Below, piece after piece: positions 26,840 through 36,057 of a stretch of 64,000 nt of DNA (position 1 is its first letter; each line of letters begins with the position of its first letter). The translations under genes and the position numbers were made by a program. The stretch is from Robiginitomaculum sp. (GTDB lineage: Bacteria; Pseudomonadota; Alphaproteobacteria; Caulobacterales; Maricaulaceae), in NCBI GenBank assembly GCA_030949705.1, contig JAUZSF010000001.1, forward strand, positions 62,001-126,000, in the 5' to 3' direction. Under the pieces are notes generated by a model. That model worked only from the letters and a program-made list of their open reading frames with translations, was not told where the DNA came from and made no database searches.

Positions 26840-27625
26840 TTACAGCAAGATCAAATTGGCATTGTTGGTCGATGACCAAAGCCAGATGGCATAAATGGCC
26901 AAGGCCAGCGCCGGGCCAAAAGGCAATTCGGTTTCGCGATGCAGGGATTTTCCTTTGCTGCCGACCAATAAGCCCACAATGGCGGTTGAGGCCGCCAACA
27001 GCACAATCCAGGGCAGGGCAAAGGGGCCCATCCAGGCCCCGCCGCCGGCCAACAGTTTGGCATCGCCCATGCCCAGACCTTCGCGGCCCCGAAGGTGGCG
27101 ATAGGCAAAGGCAACCAGCCAGAAAATCCCATAACCGATAATGGCCCCCGCAAGGCTGGTCTTCAGACCTTTATCGCCATGCAGGAGATACATAATCAGA
27201 GGCCCGCTGCCGATCAGAAAAAACGAGGCCCCATCGGGGATCAGGCGGGTGCGATAATCTACCAGTGCAATAAACAACAACACCATGCCAAAAACGGTAC
27301 TGGCCAGCATGATCCAGCCATCAAACACCAGCACCGAACTGAGCGCGATGCTGGTGCTGGCCAGTTCGGCAATGATGTGTTGGCGCCGGATCGAGGTTTT
27401 GCAATGTCGGCACCGGCCCCGCAGCAGAAAAAAACTGAACAGAGGCACCAGGTCCACCAGGGTCAGTTCGGCCCCGCATTGGGCGCACTGGGAACGCGAG
27501 GTGCGTAAATTGGAACGATCCGGCCAGGTCAGGGCGCTGGCGCTGATAAAACTGCCCAGAAATGGCCCGGTCAGCAAGAGAAACAGGGATAGCCAGCCAT
27601 TATTGAATATGGGTAGGGCGCTCAT
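26840..27625 (-). CDS. gspO: Prepilin peptidase / N-methyltransferase (GspO/PilD)
   Basis: Inner-membrane aspartyl protease that cleaves the Gly-Phe/Tyr/Leu site of the pseudopilins and methylates the new N-terminus. It has 261 residues. The cytoplasmic zinc loop has four cysteines, Cys47/Cys50 (CAQC) and Cys72/Cys75 (CRHC). The catalytic aspartates are Asp123 (ALVDYRTRLIPD) and Asp188 (GMGDAKL). There are about eight membrane helices. It overlaps gspD by 4 bp. All five pseudopilins needing this enzyme are encoded in the same cluster. Confidence 0.95.
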   Translation of the reverse strand: MSALPIFNNGWLSLFLLLTGPFLGSFISASALTWPDRSNLRTSRSQCAQCGAELTLVDLVPLFSFFLLRGRCRHCKTSIRRQHIIAELASTSIALSSVLVFDGWIMLASTVFGMVLLFIALVDYRTRLIPDGASFFLIGSGPLIMYLLHGDKGLKTSLAGAIIGYGIFWLVAFAYRHLRGREGLGMGDAKLLAGGGAWMGPFALPWIVLLAASTAIVGLLVGSKGKSLHRETELPFGPALALAIYAIWLWSSTNNANLILL

Positions 27626-29817
27626 TCCTGCTTTGAAAGTATCGACTTGAAGCCCTTGCTCTTGTCGTTCTTATTGGCCTCGCGGGAAATCAGGGTCATG
27701 CGGTCACGCAATTCGTCCAAAATCGCTTTGCTGCCCGTATCCGGATCAATAATACGCGGGGTCAGAAAGACCAGAAGCTCGGTACGCTTTTTGGTGGTTT
27801 CATGGCCGCCAAACGCATTGCCCAGCCCGGGAATGTCGGAAAGGAATGGCAGTCCCTTGGTGCCAACCTGGCTGGAATCGCTGATCAGGCCGCCCAGCAC
27901 AATGGTTTGGCCGCTGCGGGCAGAGATGGTGCTTTGCAGCACCCGTTTGGAAATAGTAGGGGTCAGGTCACCAGTGGAGGCAGTGGTCGAGACATTGCTG
28001 ACTTCCTGTCTGACTTCCATGGTGACCATGCCGGTGGAGCTAACCCGGGGGGTTACGTCCAGAATCACGCCAGTATCCAGAAATTCAACGGAATTGACCA
28101 AAGGGGCGTTGACATTGATCACGTCAGTGGATTGGCGGGTGATGACGGGCACCTGATCGCCAACCTGTAAATGAGCGGCCTGATTATCCAGCACCACAAC
28201 AGAAGGGGCCGAGACCACTTTCAGATCGGTTATGCTGTCCAGCGCGTCCAGCGCAAAGCGCGCACTATCGCCTTTCTTCAGCACAAAGTTGAAGCCCGGG
28301 AACGAAGCCTGGACAGCCGAATTGTTGCCATTGGAGAAGCCGCCACTGCCACCGCCGCCCGTGGGGCCGTTCCCAACGCCCAGAATGCCGCCGGTTTCAA
28401 AGAAATACTGTACGCCATAGCGCAGTACATCGTTCAGCGTGACCTCGGCGATCACCATATCAATCAGCACTTGCGAAGGTGGATGGTCGATCTCGCGCAG
28501 GGCCTGTGCCACCAGGCGCTGCCCCTGCGGGGTGGCCAGCACCACCAGGGTATTGTTGATGGGGTCGCCAATAATGCGCGGCGCGCTGGAAAGACCACTG
28601 CCCAAAACAGCACCGCCGGATTTGCCGGTGCGTCTGACCGGGGCGGATGAACGATTGGTGGTGCTGCCATTGCTGGAGGCGCTACGCTGGGCCAGACCGG
28701 GAGAAACCGAAGAAGAGCGGCGTGAAGTGCTGCTGCCACCAAAGAGTTGTTGCAATAAATCAGCCGTTTCCAGCGCTTTACCATTATCAATTTTATAGGT
28801 GCGCAGGCTGACATCGCTGGGGCCGCCAAGGTCCAGACGCTCAATCCAGGTCTTGGTGCGGTCCAGAATTTTCATGCTGGGGGCGACGGCCAATATGGCA
28901 TTGATGCGTTCCATGGCCTGTAATTTCAAGGCTCCGTCCAAACCACCACCCTGGCCGGTCTGCATGATCAGGTCCAACTCGTTGATAACATCGGCGGCAG
29001 ATGCATTGCGCAGGCGAAAAATGGCGGTGGACATGCCGGCCAGCCAGTCCACATCAAACGAGGCAATGGCCGCCAGCGCATTTTCCCGTTCCGTGGTGGT
29101 GCCGGTAATCAGGATCAGGTTGCGGGCTGGATCGGCGCGCAGTGCGCCTGCACGGCTGATGGTGTTTTCCAGCAAGGTAATCATATTGGTCGCCGAAATA
29201 TGGTTCAGCGGCACGATGGTTACGCCCAGGCCCGGGGTTTTGGCACTGGAAAAGCGGGCCTGCCCGCCGGACAGGGCCTCGCCGGCCGGGCTGATCAGAT
29301 AGCTGTTGCCTTCATCAATCAGGCGGGCGGAATTATTGCTCAGGATCGTTTCCAGCAAGATCAGCAATGCTTTTTTGTCTACGGCACCGCCAGTGGCCGC
29401 GGTCACTTTGCCCTGAATACGTGGATCCAGAATAAAGGGTACCTCCAGTAAATCACCCAAGATGGTTTGCACCACTTCGGGCAGGCTGGCGTCCTGAAAA
29501 TTGACGTTATAGCCCCCTTGCGTGTTTTTGGAGCCTTGTTTGCGTACCGGGCCGATCCGCTTGCCGGTGCCGGGGAAGACCTGAGACTGATCTTCGGGTA
29601 GCCGTGATTCTTTATGGTTTTGCTGGGGGGCCGGTTCGCCATCCGGGCTGGCCGGCCCTTCGGCGGTTTGAAAAACACGCGCAAAAGGATTGGCAAGTCC
29701 ATTGGTTTGCGAGCCAGTCTGGCAAGCCGATAATATCAAGGTCGCAATGCCAAAAAGGCAGGCTACTCGCTTTGATCCACTAAAATTACTGCTGGTTTTC
29801 ACGTCACTATGCTCCAC
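27622..29817 (-). CDS. gspD: T2SS secretin GspD
   Basis: Outer-membrane channel of the T2SS (731 residues). The N-terminus has a lipobox, LILSACQTG (Cys32), suggesting that it is a lipoprotein, which is unusual among GspD proteins because many need a pilotin. The N0 domain is at about 105-180 (YNVNFQDASLPEVVQTIL), followed by N1-N3 repeats (VPLNHISATNMITLLE, FRLRNASAADVINEL, YKIDNGKALETADLLQ). A Ser/Arg-rich insert interrupts N3. The secretin core has VPVITRQ, VEFLDTGVILDVTPRV and the C-terminal IVLGGLISD...LPFLSDIPGLGNAFG...TELLVFLTPRIID. It overlaps the peptidase gene by 4 bp. Confidence 0.95.
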   Translation of the reverse strand: MEHSDVKTSSNFSGSKRVACLFGIATLILSACQTGSQTNGLANPFARVFQTAEGPASPDGEPAPQQNHKESRLPEDQSQVFPGTGKRIGPVRKQGSKNTQGGYNVNFQDASLPEVVQTILGDLLEVPFILDPRIQGKVTAATGGAVDKKALLILLETILSNNSARLIDEGNSYLISPAGEALSGGQARFSSAKTPGLGVTIVPLNHISATNMITLLENTISRAGALRADPARNLILITGTTTERENALAAIASFDVDWLAGMSTAIFRLRNASAADVINELDLIMQTGQGGGLDGALKLQAMERINAILAVAPSMKILDRTKTWIERLDLGGPSDVSLRTYKIDNGKALETADLLQQLFGGSSTSRRSSSVSPGLAQRSASSNGSTTNRSSAPVRRTGKSGGAVLGSGLSSAPRIIGDPINNTLVVLATPQGQRLVAQALREIDHPPSQVLIDMVIAEVTLNDVLRYGVQYFFETGGILGVGNGPTGGGGSGGFSNGNNSAVQASFPGFNFVLKKGDSARFALDALDSITDLKVVSAPSVVVLDNQAAHLQVGDQVPVITRQSTDVINVNAPLVNSVEFLDTGVILDVTPRVSSTGMVTMEVRQEVSNVSTTASTGDLTPTISKRVLQSTISARSGQTIVLGGLISDSSQVGTKGLPFLSDIPGLGNAFGGHETTKKRTELLVFLTPRIIDPDTGSKAILDELRDRMTLISREANKNDKSKGFKSILSKQE

Positions 29818-29881
29818 GGGTTCAACTGGTTAGCAGATCAATTCGCACTACCCAAGCTATCTCAGGTAAAAATACACCTCA

Positions 29882-31444
29882 TCACCAGGAAACATCATCA
29901 ATTGGCCATTGCTGTTCATAGGCCTCGTCCCGTACTAATGGCCTATAGCCCTGTGCCTCAAAAACTGCAAATTTGCGCTTTTTATTCCCGCCCAACGGAA
30001 CAACATAGGTGCCGCGCCGAGAAAACTGGTTGAAGTCTGCTGCCATGCGTTGGACATAGGCCCGCCGGGCACTGACCACCAGCAATCGCCCGTCAAACCC
30101 CGGTGCCAGCGGATTGACCAGTTCGGCATGAGAATGTGGCGTTGCAAACCGGGTCCAGATATACATTTTTGGCAAATTCATCTGGCGGCCATAATATTTG
30201 ATGGCGTAATAAAAAAGGCGGTTGTCGATCACCAGGGCGTCATAGGGCTTCTCTTGATCATCACGGCGGTTCAGGTCAGCAATAAGTTGCGCACTGTGGT
30301 GCCAGCCATGAACCCGTTTAAAGGCATTGTCCAACCCCAGTCGGGCGACCAGGGGCGGGGAAAGGGCGATGGTGACCAGAGCAAGTCCGCTGAGCAGATT
30401 GACAAGCAAGGCCCCGCCCAGGGCAGCGCTTTTGCCGCGCCCCCCCCAATAGGCCAGTAAGAGTGAGGCCGGGACATAGGCGCTGAATGCCCAATTGGCA
30501 TTGGCGCGATTAAGCACGGCCTCGATGGTTACGATCAAAAGAGGGAGTAGCGAAAAAACCGCCAGCCGCTTCGCCGTGGCCGGTGCGGCTTTATCCCTTA
30601 GGGCCCAATATAGAGAGGCCAGTAAAGCCGGAAAGGCCAACAGGCCAAACACTCCCATTTGCCCCCCCAGAAATTTCAGGGCGCTCAGCGGGGAAAGGTG
30701 CAGGTTTTCCCAGCCAGCATTGTTGATTGTATGGGAAACCGTGGCGAACTGGTGCGCAGCATTCCATAACAGGTTCGGGGTAATCAGTGCCAGTGCGATC
30801 ATGGTGGCGATCAGACCGTAACGGCTGAAAAATACGGAGCGGGTGGCCGGGTCAAGGAGCAGCAGAACCAGTAGACCCAAACCAAAATAAATCATCGCAT
30901 ATTTTGCCAAAAAGCCGATGCCGATCGCCAGGCCCAGACCCGCCGCCGCGAGCATGGTTGGCGCCCGCAATAATGAAAAATAGGCCACCAATGCCCCGGC
31001 AATGGCGGGCAATAACAGGGCATCCGTGGTCATGATGCCGGAGGAAAACCAGACCCCGGGCATAAGCATATATATCAGGGCAGCCAGAGTGCCCGTGGTT
31101 TTGCCGTTTGTGCCTTCGCCTGATAATTGTCCCGCGTGAAAGAGGAAAAAGGCGGTCAGGGCATGGGCCAGCGGGGCCGACAGCCGTATTGCCCATTCAG
31201 CATTGCCAAAAATAAAGGTGGTGAGTGCAATAACCCAGGCGATCAGGGGCGGTTTGGAAAAGTAACCAAAGGCCGGGGTCTGGCTCCAGGCCCAGTATTG
31301 CGCCTCATCGCCACCCAGCTCCAACGGGGACCAATACAGTGCCACCAGCCGCCCGACCGTCAGTAAAGCCAGACCGGCAAAGACAGTTTTCGGAGAAAAA
31401 CTTTTGCCGGTCATGAAAGGCGCCAACATCCGCAAATGTGCCAT
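29882..31444 (-). CDS. GT39-family (ArnT/PMT-like) membrane glycosyltransferase
   Basis: A 520-residue polytopic membrane protein of the dolichyl-phosphate-mannose/undecaprenyl-linked GT39 superfamily. ATG 31444 has CGGAGAC upstream. The first periplasmic loop carries the catalytic acidic pair in LELGGDEAQYWAWS, and YFSKPPLIAW follows, both typical of ArnT-like enzymes. About eleven membrane helices precede a soluble C-terminal domain. Such enzymes transfer a sugar from a lipid-phosphate donor to lipid A, a glycan or a protein; the acceptor is unknown here. It is 64 bp upstream of gspD on the same strand and may be the first gene of the long operon. Confidence 0.85.
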   Translation of the reverse strand: MAHLRMLAPFMTGKSFSPKTVFAGLALLTVGRLVALYWSPLELGGDEAQYWAWSQTPAFGYFSKPPLIAWVIALTTFIFGNAEWAIRLSAPLAHALTAFFLFHAGQLSGEGTNGKTTGTLAALIYMLMPGVWFSSGIMTTDALLLPAIAGALVAYFSLLRAPTMLAAAGLGLAIGIGFLAKYAMIYFGLGLLVLLLLDPATRSVFFSRYGLIATMIALALITPNLLWNAAHQFATVSHTINNAGWENLHLSPLSALKFLGGQMGVFGLLAFPALLASLYWALRDKAAPATAKRLAVFSLLPLLIVTIEAVLNRANANWAFSAYVPASLLLAYWGGRGKSAALGGALLVNLLSGLALVTIALSPPLVARLGLDNAFKRVHGWHHSAQLIADLNRRDDQEKPYDALVIDNRLFYYAIKYYGRQMNLPKMYIWTRFATPHSHAELVNPLAPGFDGRLLVVSARRAYVQRMAADFNQFSRRGTYVVPLGGNKKRKFAVFEAQGYRPLVRDEAYEQQWPIDDVSW

Positions 31445-31835
31445 GTGTGTCTCCGCACGAGGGGTGGCGCATAAATTCCCAGGGTGAGTCGATGAATAGA
31501 TGAAAAGTCTATGGTGATTCGATATGGCAATCGTTATTCGATCGTTTTTAACCACAAAATATAGTGTTATTCAGGGCTGAAATGTCACTAAAGGGACACA
31601 AACCTGATAAAAAGGTCAAGATTTCTTTCTCCTCACTGGATTTTCGGTTAAAGCGTGTGTATTCGAAGGTGGGGCACTCATCTAGAGGCTTCATACAGGC
31701 GTTTTTAGGGGCATAAAAACCCTTGGCGCAAGGATTTGGGTATCGGTCGGACGGTAAGGGTAATTGCCAGATCGATGGTAGTTTGGCAGGGAGCGGATTG
31801 CACCCTGTCTGTCTTGGTTTCTGAGGGGAACTTTT
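31445..31835. promoter_or_regulatory. Divergent intergenic region
   Basis: 391 bp between the GT39 gene (leftward) and the TonB-dependent receptor (rightward). I see no convincing gene. Two ATTCGAT copies lie 19 bp apart (31517-31523 and 31536-31542). GAGGGGAAC just before 31836 is the receptor's ribosome binding site. Promoters for both directions must lie here, including that of the long T2SS transcript if it starts at the GT39 gene. Confidence 0.5.
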
Positions 31836-34800
31836 ATGATCAGTTTGAGACAACTAGCCGGCGGTGTTGCCGCCGTGGCGATTGTGGCTTCGTTTGCCGG
31901 TCAGGCGGCAGCGCAGCAAACAACATCAAGCATTCGTGGTACGGTAACAGACTCAAAAGGCGTCGGGGTACAAAGTGCCCAGATCACCATTTTGCACGTG
32001 CCATCAGGTTCGGTTCGTCAATTTACGACCGGTGCCAATGGGGTCTATACGGCTCGCGGCCTGCGTCCAGGTGGTCCGTACATTGTGACGGTAACCGCGC
32101 CGGGCAATGCGCCTTATCGGGTCGAAGGCCTGTTTCTGAGCCTGGCCGATACCAAACGCCTGAACATTACGCTGGATGATGTCATCCGCGAAGATGCCAT
32201 TGTGGTAACCGCCAATTCAATTGGCGCTGGCAATCTGACCATGGGCGCCGGTTCGCGCTTTGGCCTGGATACCATCGAAGGTACGCCAACCGTTACCCGG
32301 GATTTCAAAGACGTTTTGAAATATGACCCCAACGTGTATCTGGATCCGACCAACCAGAATGCCATTTCGATCGCCGGTGGCAACAACCGTTATTTGTCCA
32401 TTACGGTTGATGGGGTTCAGCAAAATGATGACTTCGGTCTCAACAATTCTGGTTTCCCGACCTTGCGTGCCCCAGTTTCCATTGACGCCATCGCCCAACT
32501 GAATGTTGAAACCACGCCGTTTAATGTTGAATTTTCCGGTTTCCAAAGCGGCAGTGTCAACGTGGTTACCAAATCCGGTACCAATGAATTCCATGGTTCT
32601 GCCTTTGGCTTTCGCCGTTCCAGCGGACTGACCGGTGGCGGTCTGAACGTTGACGAATGGACGTATGGCGGCACCCTGGGTGGCCCAATCATCAAGGACA
32701 AGCTGTTCTTCTTTGCCAGCTATGACCGGTTTGAAGGCACCAGCATTTTTGATACGGGCCCCATCGGTGGTGGCTTTGTTAATGAAGTGCGTGGCGTAAC
32801 CGTTGATCAGGTTGATCAGATTACTCAAATTGCGCAAAGCGTTTACGGCTTTGACACGCTGGGCTTCAATCCCAGTGATTTGAAAGAGATCGACGAAAAA
32901 ATCCTGGCCAAGATTGACTGGAACATCAACGAAAACCATCGTGCCTCTTTCACCATGCAGCGTGACAAGGGCAACCAGCTTCGCCCACAAAACACGGGCG
33001 GCAACCGCATTGGCCTGTTGTCTGACTGGTATAATAACAGCCAGAAATTGCGTTCCTATTCTGGTCAATTGTTCTCTGACTGGACGGACAATCTGTCTAC
33101 GGAAATCAAGGTGGCCTTCAAGAAGTCGCCTACCTCTCAGGCTCCTCTGGGTGGTACGGACTTCGGTCTTTTCCGGGTTCGGGTTCCCGGTGGTGATGTC
33201 TTCTTCGGGCCGGACTTCTTCCGCCATGCCAACGCGCTGACCAACAAGACGCTGAACATCAAGGCCAAAGCCGACTATACCTATGGTGCACACTTGTTCA
33301 CCGCTGGCTACGAGCATATGGAAACCGATGTTTTCAACCTGTTTGTACCGGGCTCACGCGGCTCTTACACCTTTAACAGCATTGCGGATCTGGCAGCACA
33401 AAACGCATCGGGTGGCCTGTTCTATCAAAATGCTGTCACCAATAATGCTGCGGATGGTGCGGCTTCGTTTACCTTCAAGACGGACGCTCTTTACATTCAG
33501 GACCAATGGGATGTCAGCGACACCGTCACCGTTCAGGCCGGTGTACGTTACGAGGCGGTGAGTTCTACCAAGAACATTATCCAGAACGTAAACTTCCTGA
33601 ACCGTTATGGCTTTGACAATACCGCCACATTGAGTGGTCGGGATATCTTCCTGCCACGGATCGGTATTAACTGGACGGCGTCTGACCGCTTCTCCGTCCA
33701 TGGTGGGGTTGGCCTGTTCGCCGGTGGTAATCCGAATGTGTGGATTTCCAACAACTATTCCAATAATGGTGTCACCATTGACAGTATCTTCCTGCCTGGC
33801 TTCCTGCTGCCGCCGGTTGATGGTTTCAATGTTCCTGATATTGCGCAAAACGGCCTGGTTGCCGGCGACGGTAATGTGAATGCGCTGGATCCAAACTTCA
33901 ATATTCCATCCCAATGGAAAGCATCTTTGGGTGCTGATTTGAATATGGATATCGGTTTCCTGGGTAGTGCCCTTGGGGATGACTGGAACTTTAGTACCGA
34001 TTTGATCCTGACCTCTGTAAAGGATGCACCATATTGGAAAGAGCTGACCTGTGGCGTGCCTACCGGTACCGCACCAGACGGTCGTCCAATCTATAGCTGT
34101 GATCCTTCGCGCTTTGACCTGTTGCTGACCAATACCAGCGTCGGCCATGGGCGGATTATTTCATTCCTGGCGGAAAAGACCTTCTTCGAAGATCTGACCT
34201 TCCGGACCAGCTATTCAAACCAGAACATTGTTGATGCCAACTCCGGTACCAGCTCTACGGCAACGTCGAACTATGGTAAGAGTGCGACCTCTGATCCTTT
34301 GACGCCAACGGCGGCGACGTCAAATTATGAACGCAAGCACCGCTTTACGTTCAACTTTGACTATCGTCATAAATTCATTGGGGACAATGAAACGCGCTTC
34401 ACCCTGTTTGGTGAAACGCGTTCCGGTCAGCCGTTCAGCTATACCTTCGACGATCCAGGTCGCCGTGGTCAGCTCAACATCTTTGGTGAAAACCGCGACT
34501 TTGCCCGTCGTGACCGGGCTCTCTTCTACGTGCCGACTGGCCCCAATGATCCAAATGTCACCTATGCGGCTGGGTTCGATCAAACCGCGTTCTTCTCCTT
34601 CCTGGAAAGCTCGGGCTTGAGCAAATATGCCGGTGGGATTGCGCCGCGCAATGCCTTCCGCAGTCCTTGGGCGACACGCTGGGATCTGAGCATCAAACAG
34701 GAAGTGCCTGGCATCTTCCCGAATGATGCCAAGGGTATTTTCTCGATCGATATTCGCAATGTTGGCAATATGATCAAGAAGAGCTGGGGTCAGTATGAAC

Positions 34801-34976
34801 AAGCGTTCTTCCCCTATGTTCAGCCGGTTGTGAAGGCCGATCTTGTCGGTGGTCAATATGTCTATAGCGACTTCACCAACACGGCTCTGAAGGCTGATGG
34901 GTCCTTGACCCGCAGCTCGATCAACAGTGTGGCTTCAAACTGGTCTGTTCAGGTTGGTCTGAAGTACAAGTTCTAA
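31836..34976 (+). CDS. Oar-like TonB-dependent outer-membrane receptor
   Basis: A 1046-residue outer-membrane receptor. Signal peptide to about residue 26 (FAGQAAAQ). Residues 30-115 form a carboxypeptidase-regulatory-like beta-sandwich (SIRGTVTDSKGVGVQSAQIT, GVYTARGLRPGGPYIVTV). The plug has FKDVLKYDPNVYLDP and ITVDGVQQNDDFGLN, and NEFHGSAFGF follows. A large 22-strand barrel ends in WSVQVGLKYKF, the terminal aromatic needed for BAM insertion. The overall architecture is that of Oar proteins, which in other bacteria take up or export large substrates or affect adhesion. The substrate is unknown. A strong terminator follows. It uses GAGGGG as binding site. Confidence 0.93.
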   Translation: MISLRQLAGGVAAVAIVASFAGQAAAQQTTSSIRGTVTDSKGVGVQSAQITILHVPSGSVRQFTTGANGVYTARGLRPGGPYIVTVTAPGNAPYRVEGLFLSLADTKRLNITLDDVIREDAIVVTANSIGAGNLTMGAGSRFGLDTIEGTPTVTRDFKDVLKYDPNVYLDPTNQNAISIAGGNNRYLSITVDGVQQNDDFGLNNSGFPTLRAPVSIDAIAQLNVETTPFNVEFSGFQSGSVNVVTKSGTNEFHGSAFGFRRSSGLTGGGLNVDEWTYGGTLGGPIIKDKLFFFASYDRFEGTSIFDTGPIGGGFVNEVRGVTVDQVDQITQIAQSVYGFDTLGFNPSDLKEIDEKILAKIDWNINENHRASFTMQRDKGNQLRPQNTGGNRIGLLSDWYNNSQKLRSYSGQLFSDWTDNLSTEIKVAFKKSPTSQAPLGGTDFGLFRVRVPGGDVFFGPDFFRHANALTNKTLNIKAKADYTYGAHLFTAGYEHMETDVFNLFVPGSRGSYTFNSIADLAAQNASGGLFYQNAVTNNAADGAASFTFKTDALYIQDQWDVSDTVTVQAGVRYEAVSSTKNIIQNVNFLNRYGFDNTATLSGRDIFLPRIGINWTASDRFSVHGGVGLFAGGNPNVWISNNYSNNGVTIDSIFLPGFLLPPVDGFNVPDIAQNGLVAGDGNVNALDPNFNIPSQWKASLGADLNMDIGFLGSALGDDWNFSTDLILTSVKDAPYWKELTCGVPTGTAPDGRPIYSCDPSRFDLLLTNTSVGHGRIISFLAEKTFFEDLTFRTSYSNQNIVDANSGTSSTATSNYGKSATSDPLTPTAATSNYERKHRFTFNFDYRHKFIGDNETRFTLFGETRSGQPFSYTFDDPGRRGQLNIFGENRDFARRDRALFYVPTGPNDPNVTYAAGFDQTAFFSFLESSGLSKYAGGIAPRNAFRSPWATRWDLSIKQEVPGIFPNDAKGIFSIDIRNVGNMIKKSWGQYEQAFFPYVQPVVKADLVGGQYVYSDFTNTALKADGSLTRSSINSVASNWSVQVGLKYKF

Positions 34977-35001
34977 GCACAACAGAACTTGCTTGAAAAT
35001 G

Positions 35002-35034
35002 GTGGGGCAGCCTTTCAGGTTGCCCCACTTTTTT
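35002..35034 (+). terminator. Rho-independent terminator of the TonB receptor gene
   Basis: GTGGGGCA (35002-35009) pairs with TGCCCCAC (35021-35028), with further pairing inside, followed by six T. This is a textbook intrinsic terminator 25 bp after the stop codon. Confidence 0.93.
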
Positions 35035-35052
35035 GTGACAGTTTTATACGGA

Positions 35053-35127
35053 ATGCATGCACACATGCATCATTTTCCAATTTCATCACTTGCTGGCAAT
35101 TAAGGCCTTGCTCTTGGCGTCAAGAGC
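35053..35127. promoter_or_regulatory. Inverted repeats upstream of phnC
   Basis: Two perfect 7-bp inverted repeats lie in the 198-bp leader: ATGCATG-caca-CATGCAT (35053-35070) and GCTCTTG-gcgt-CAAGAGC (35110-35127). A weaker ACTCG/CGAGT pair follows. They could be operator sites or leader hairpins. No clear Pho box was found here. Confidence 0.45.
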
Positions 35128-35232
35128 GTCACACTCGCACCCCGAGTCGAGACGGCAAGGTTTTGCAACAATACCGCCGTCATAGTTCCACGGCGATGAA
35201 GATACGCTTGTGAAGGTGGTGGGGAGACCCGG

Positions 35233-36057
35233 ATGAACGATAAGCCCAATCGTCAGAAGTCTGACGCCAATGCGCCTGCCCTGGAGGTGCAAAAAACCAG
35301 TGTATCCTTTGGCAAGTTCAAGGCGCTGGACAGCATAGATTTTAAAGTCATGCCCGGGGAAATGGTGGCGCTGATCGGGGCATCGGGTTCGGGTAAGTCT
35401 ACTTTGTTGCGCACCATTGATGGCCTGCAACAGGCCGATCCCGGTTCGGGGCGGGTGGAAGTCTTTGGCCGCAAACTGCAACGTGATGGTCGTCTGGCCA
35501 AGGGCCTGCGCTATCGGCGGCGCGATATTGGCTTTATTTTCCAATCGTTCAATCTGGTAGGACGGCTCAATCTGTTCAGTAATGTGCTGATTGGCTGTCT
35601 GGGGCGTATTAAAACCTGGCGCGGTATTTTTGGCATTTTCCCTGATGAAGACAAAGTGCGGGCCATGGCCGCGCTGGAACGGGTTGGTGTGGCGGAATTT
35701 GCGGGCCGGCGCACCTCAAAACTTTCCGGTGGTCAGAAACAGCGCGCCGCCATTGCCCGGGCGCTGGTGCAACGGGCCAAAATGGTACTGGCGGACGAGC
35801 CGATTGCCTCGCTGGACCCGGTTTCGGCACGCAAGGTTATGGAATTGTTGCAGGAACTCAATGATCGCGACGGCCTGACCGTGGTCGTTTCCCTGCACCA
35901 GGTGGATTATGCCATGCGATACTGCCAGCGGGTGGTGGCGCTCAAGGCCGGAACCATTGTGTTTGATGGGCCGGCCAAGGATTTGGATCGCAAGACCCTG
36001 ATCAAGATTTATGGCGAAGAGTATGAGGATGCTTTCTGGACGGCAGAGGCGGTATGA
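35233..36057 (+). CDS. phnC: Phosphonate/phosphate ABC transporter ATPase PhnC
   Basis: ATPase subunit of a PhnCDE-type importer (274 residues). Walker A GASGSGKST, Q-loop FIFQSFNLVGRLNLFSNVLIG (the NLVGRLNLFSNVL segment is diagnostic for PhnC), signature LSGGQKQRAAIARAL, Walker B MVLADEPIASLDP and switch SLHQVDYAMRYC. It overlaps the next gene by 4 bp. No C-P lyase genes lie nearby, so the cargo may be phosphate, phosphite or a phosphonate processed elsewhere. Confidence 0.93.
   Translation: MNDKPNRQKSDANAPALEVQKTSVSFGKFKALDSIDFKVMPGEMVALIGASGSGKSTLLRTIDGLQQADPGSGRVEVFGRKLQRDGRLAKGLRYRRRDIGFIFQSFNLVGRLNLFSNVLIGCLGRIKTWRGIFGIFPDEDKVRAMAALERVGVAEFAGRRTSKLSGGQKQRAAIARALVQRAKMVLADEPIASLDPVSARKVMELLQELNDRDGLTVVVSLHQVDYAMRYCQRVVALKAGTIVFDGPAKDLDRKTLIKIYGEEYEDAFWTAEAV

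Noticed and set aside
31445-31835. Possible riboswitch upstream of the TonB-dependent receptor
   Set aside because: I looked for cobalamin and TPP core elements and found none convincing.
31548-31853. Minus-strand frame of 101 codons in the GT39/TonB intergenic region
   Set aside because: No signal sequence, domain or ribosome binding site, and it overlaps the receptor start.
35034-35232. Pho box upstream of phnC
   Set aside because: Single GTGACAG and CGTCA half-like sequences occur, but no pair with the 11-bp period.
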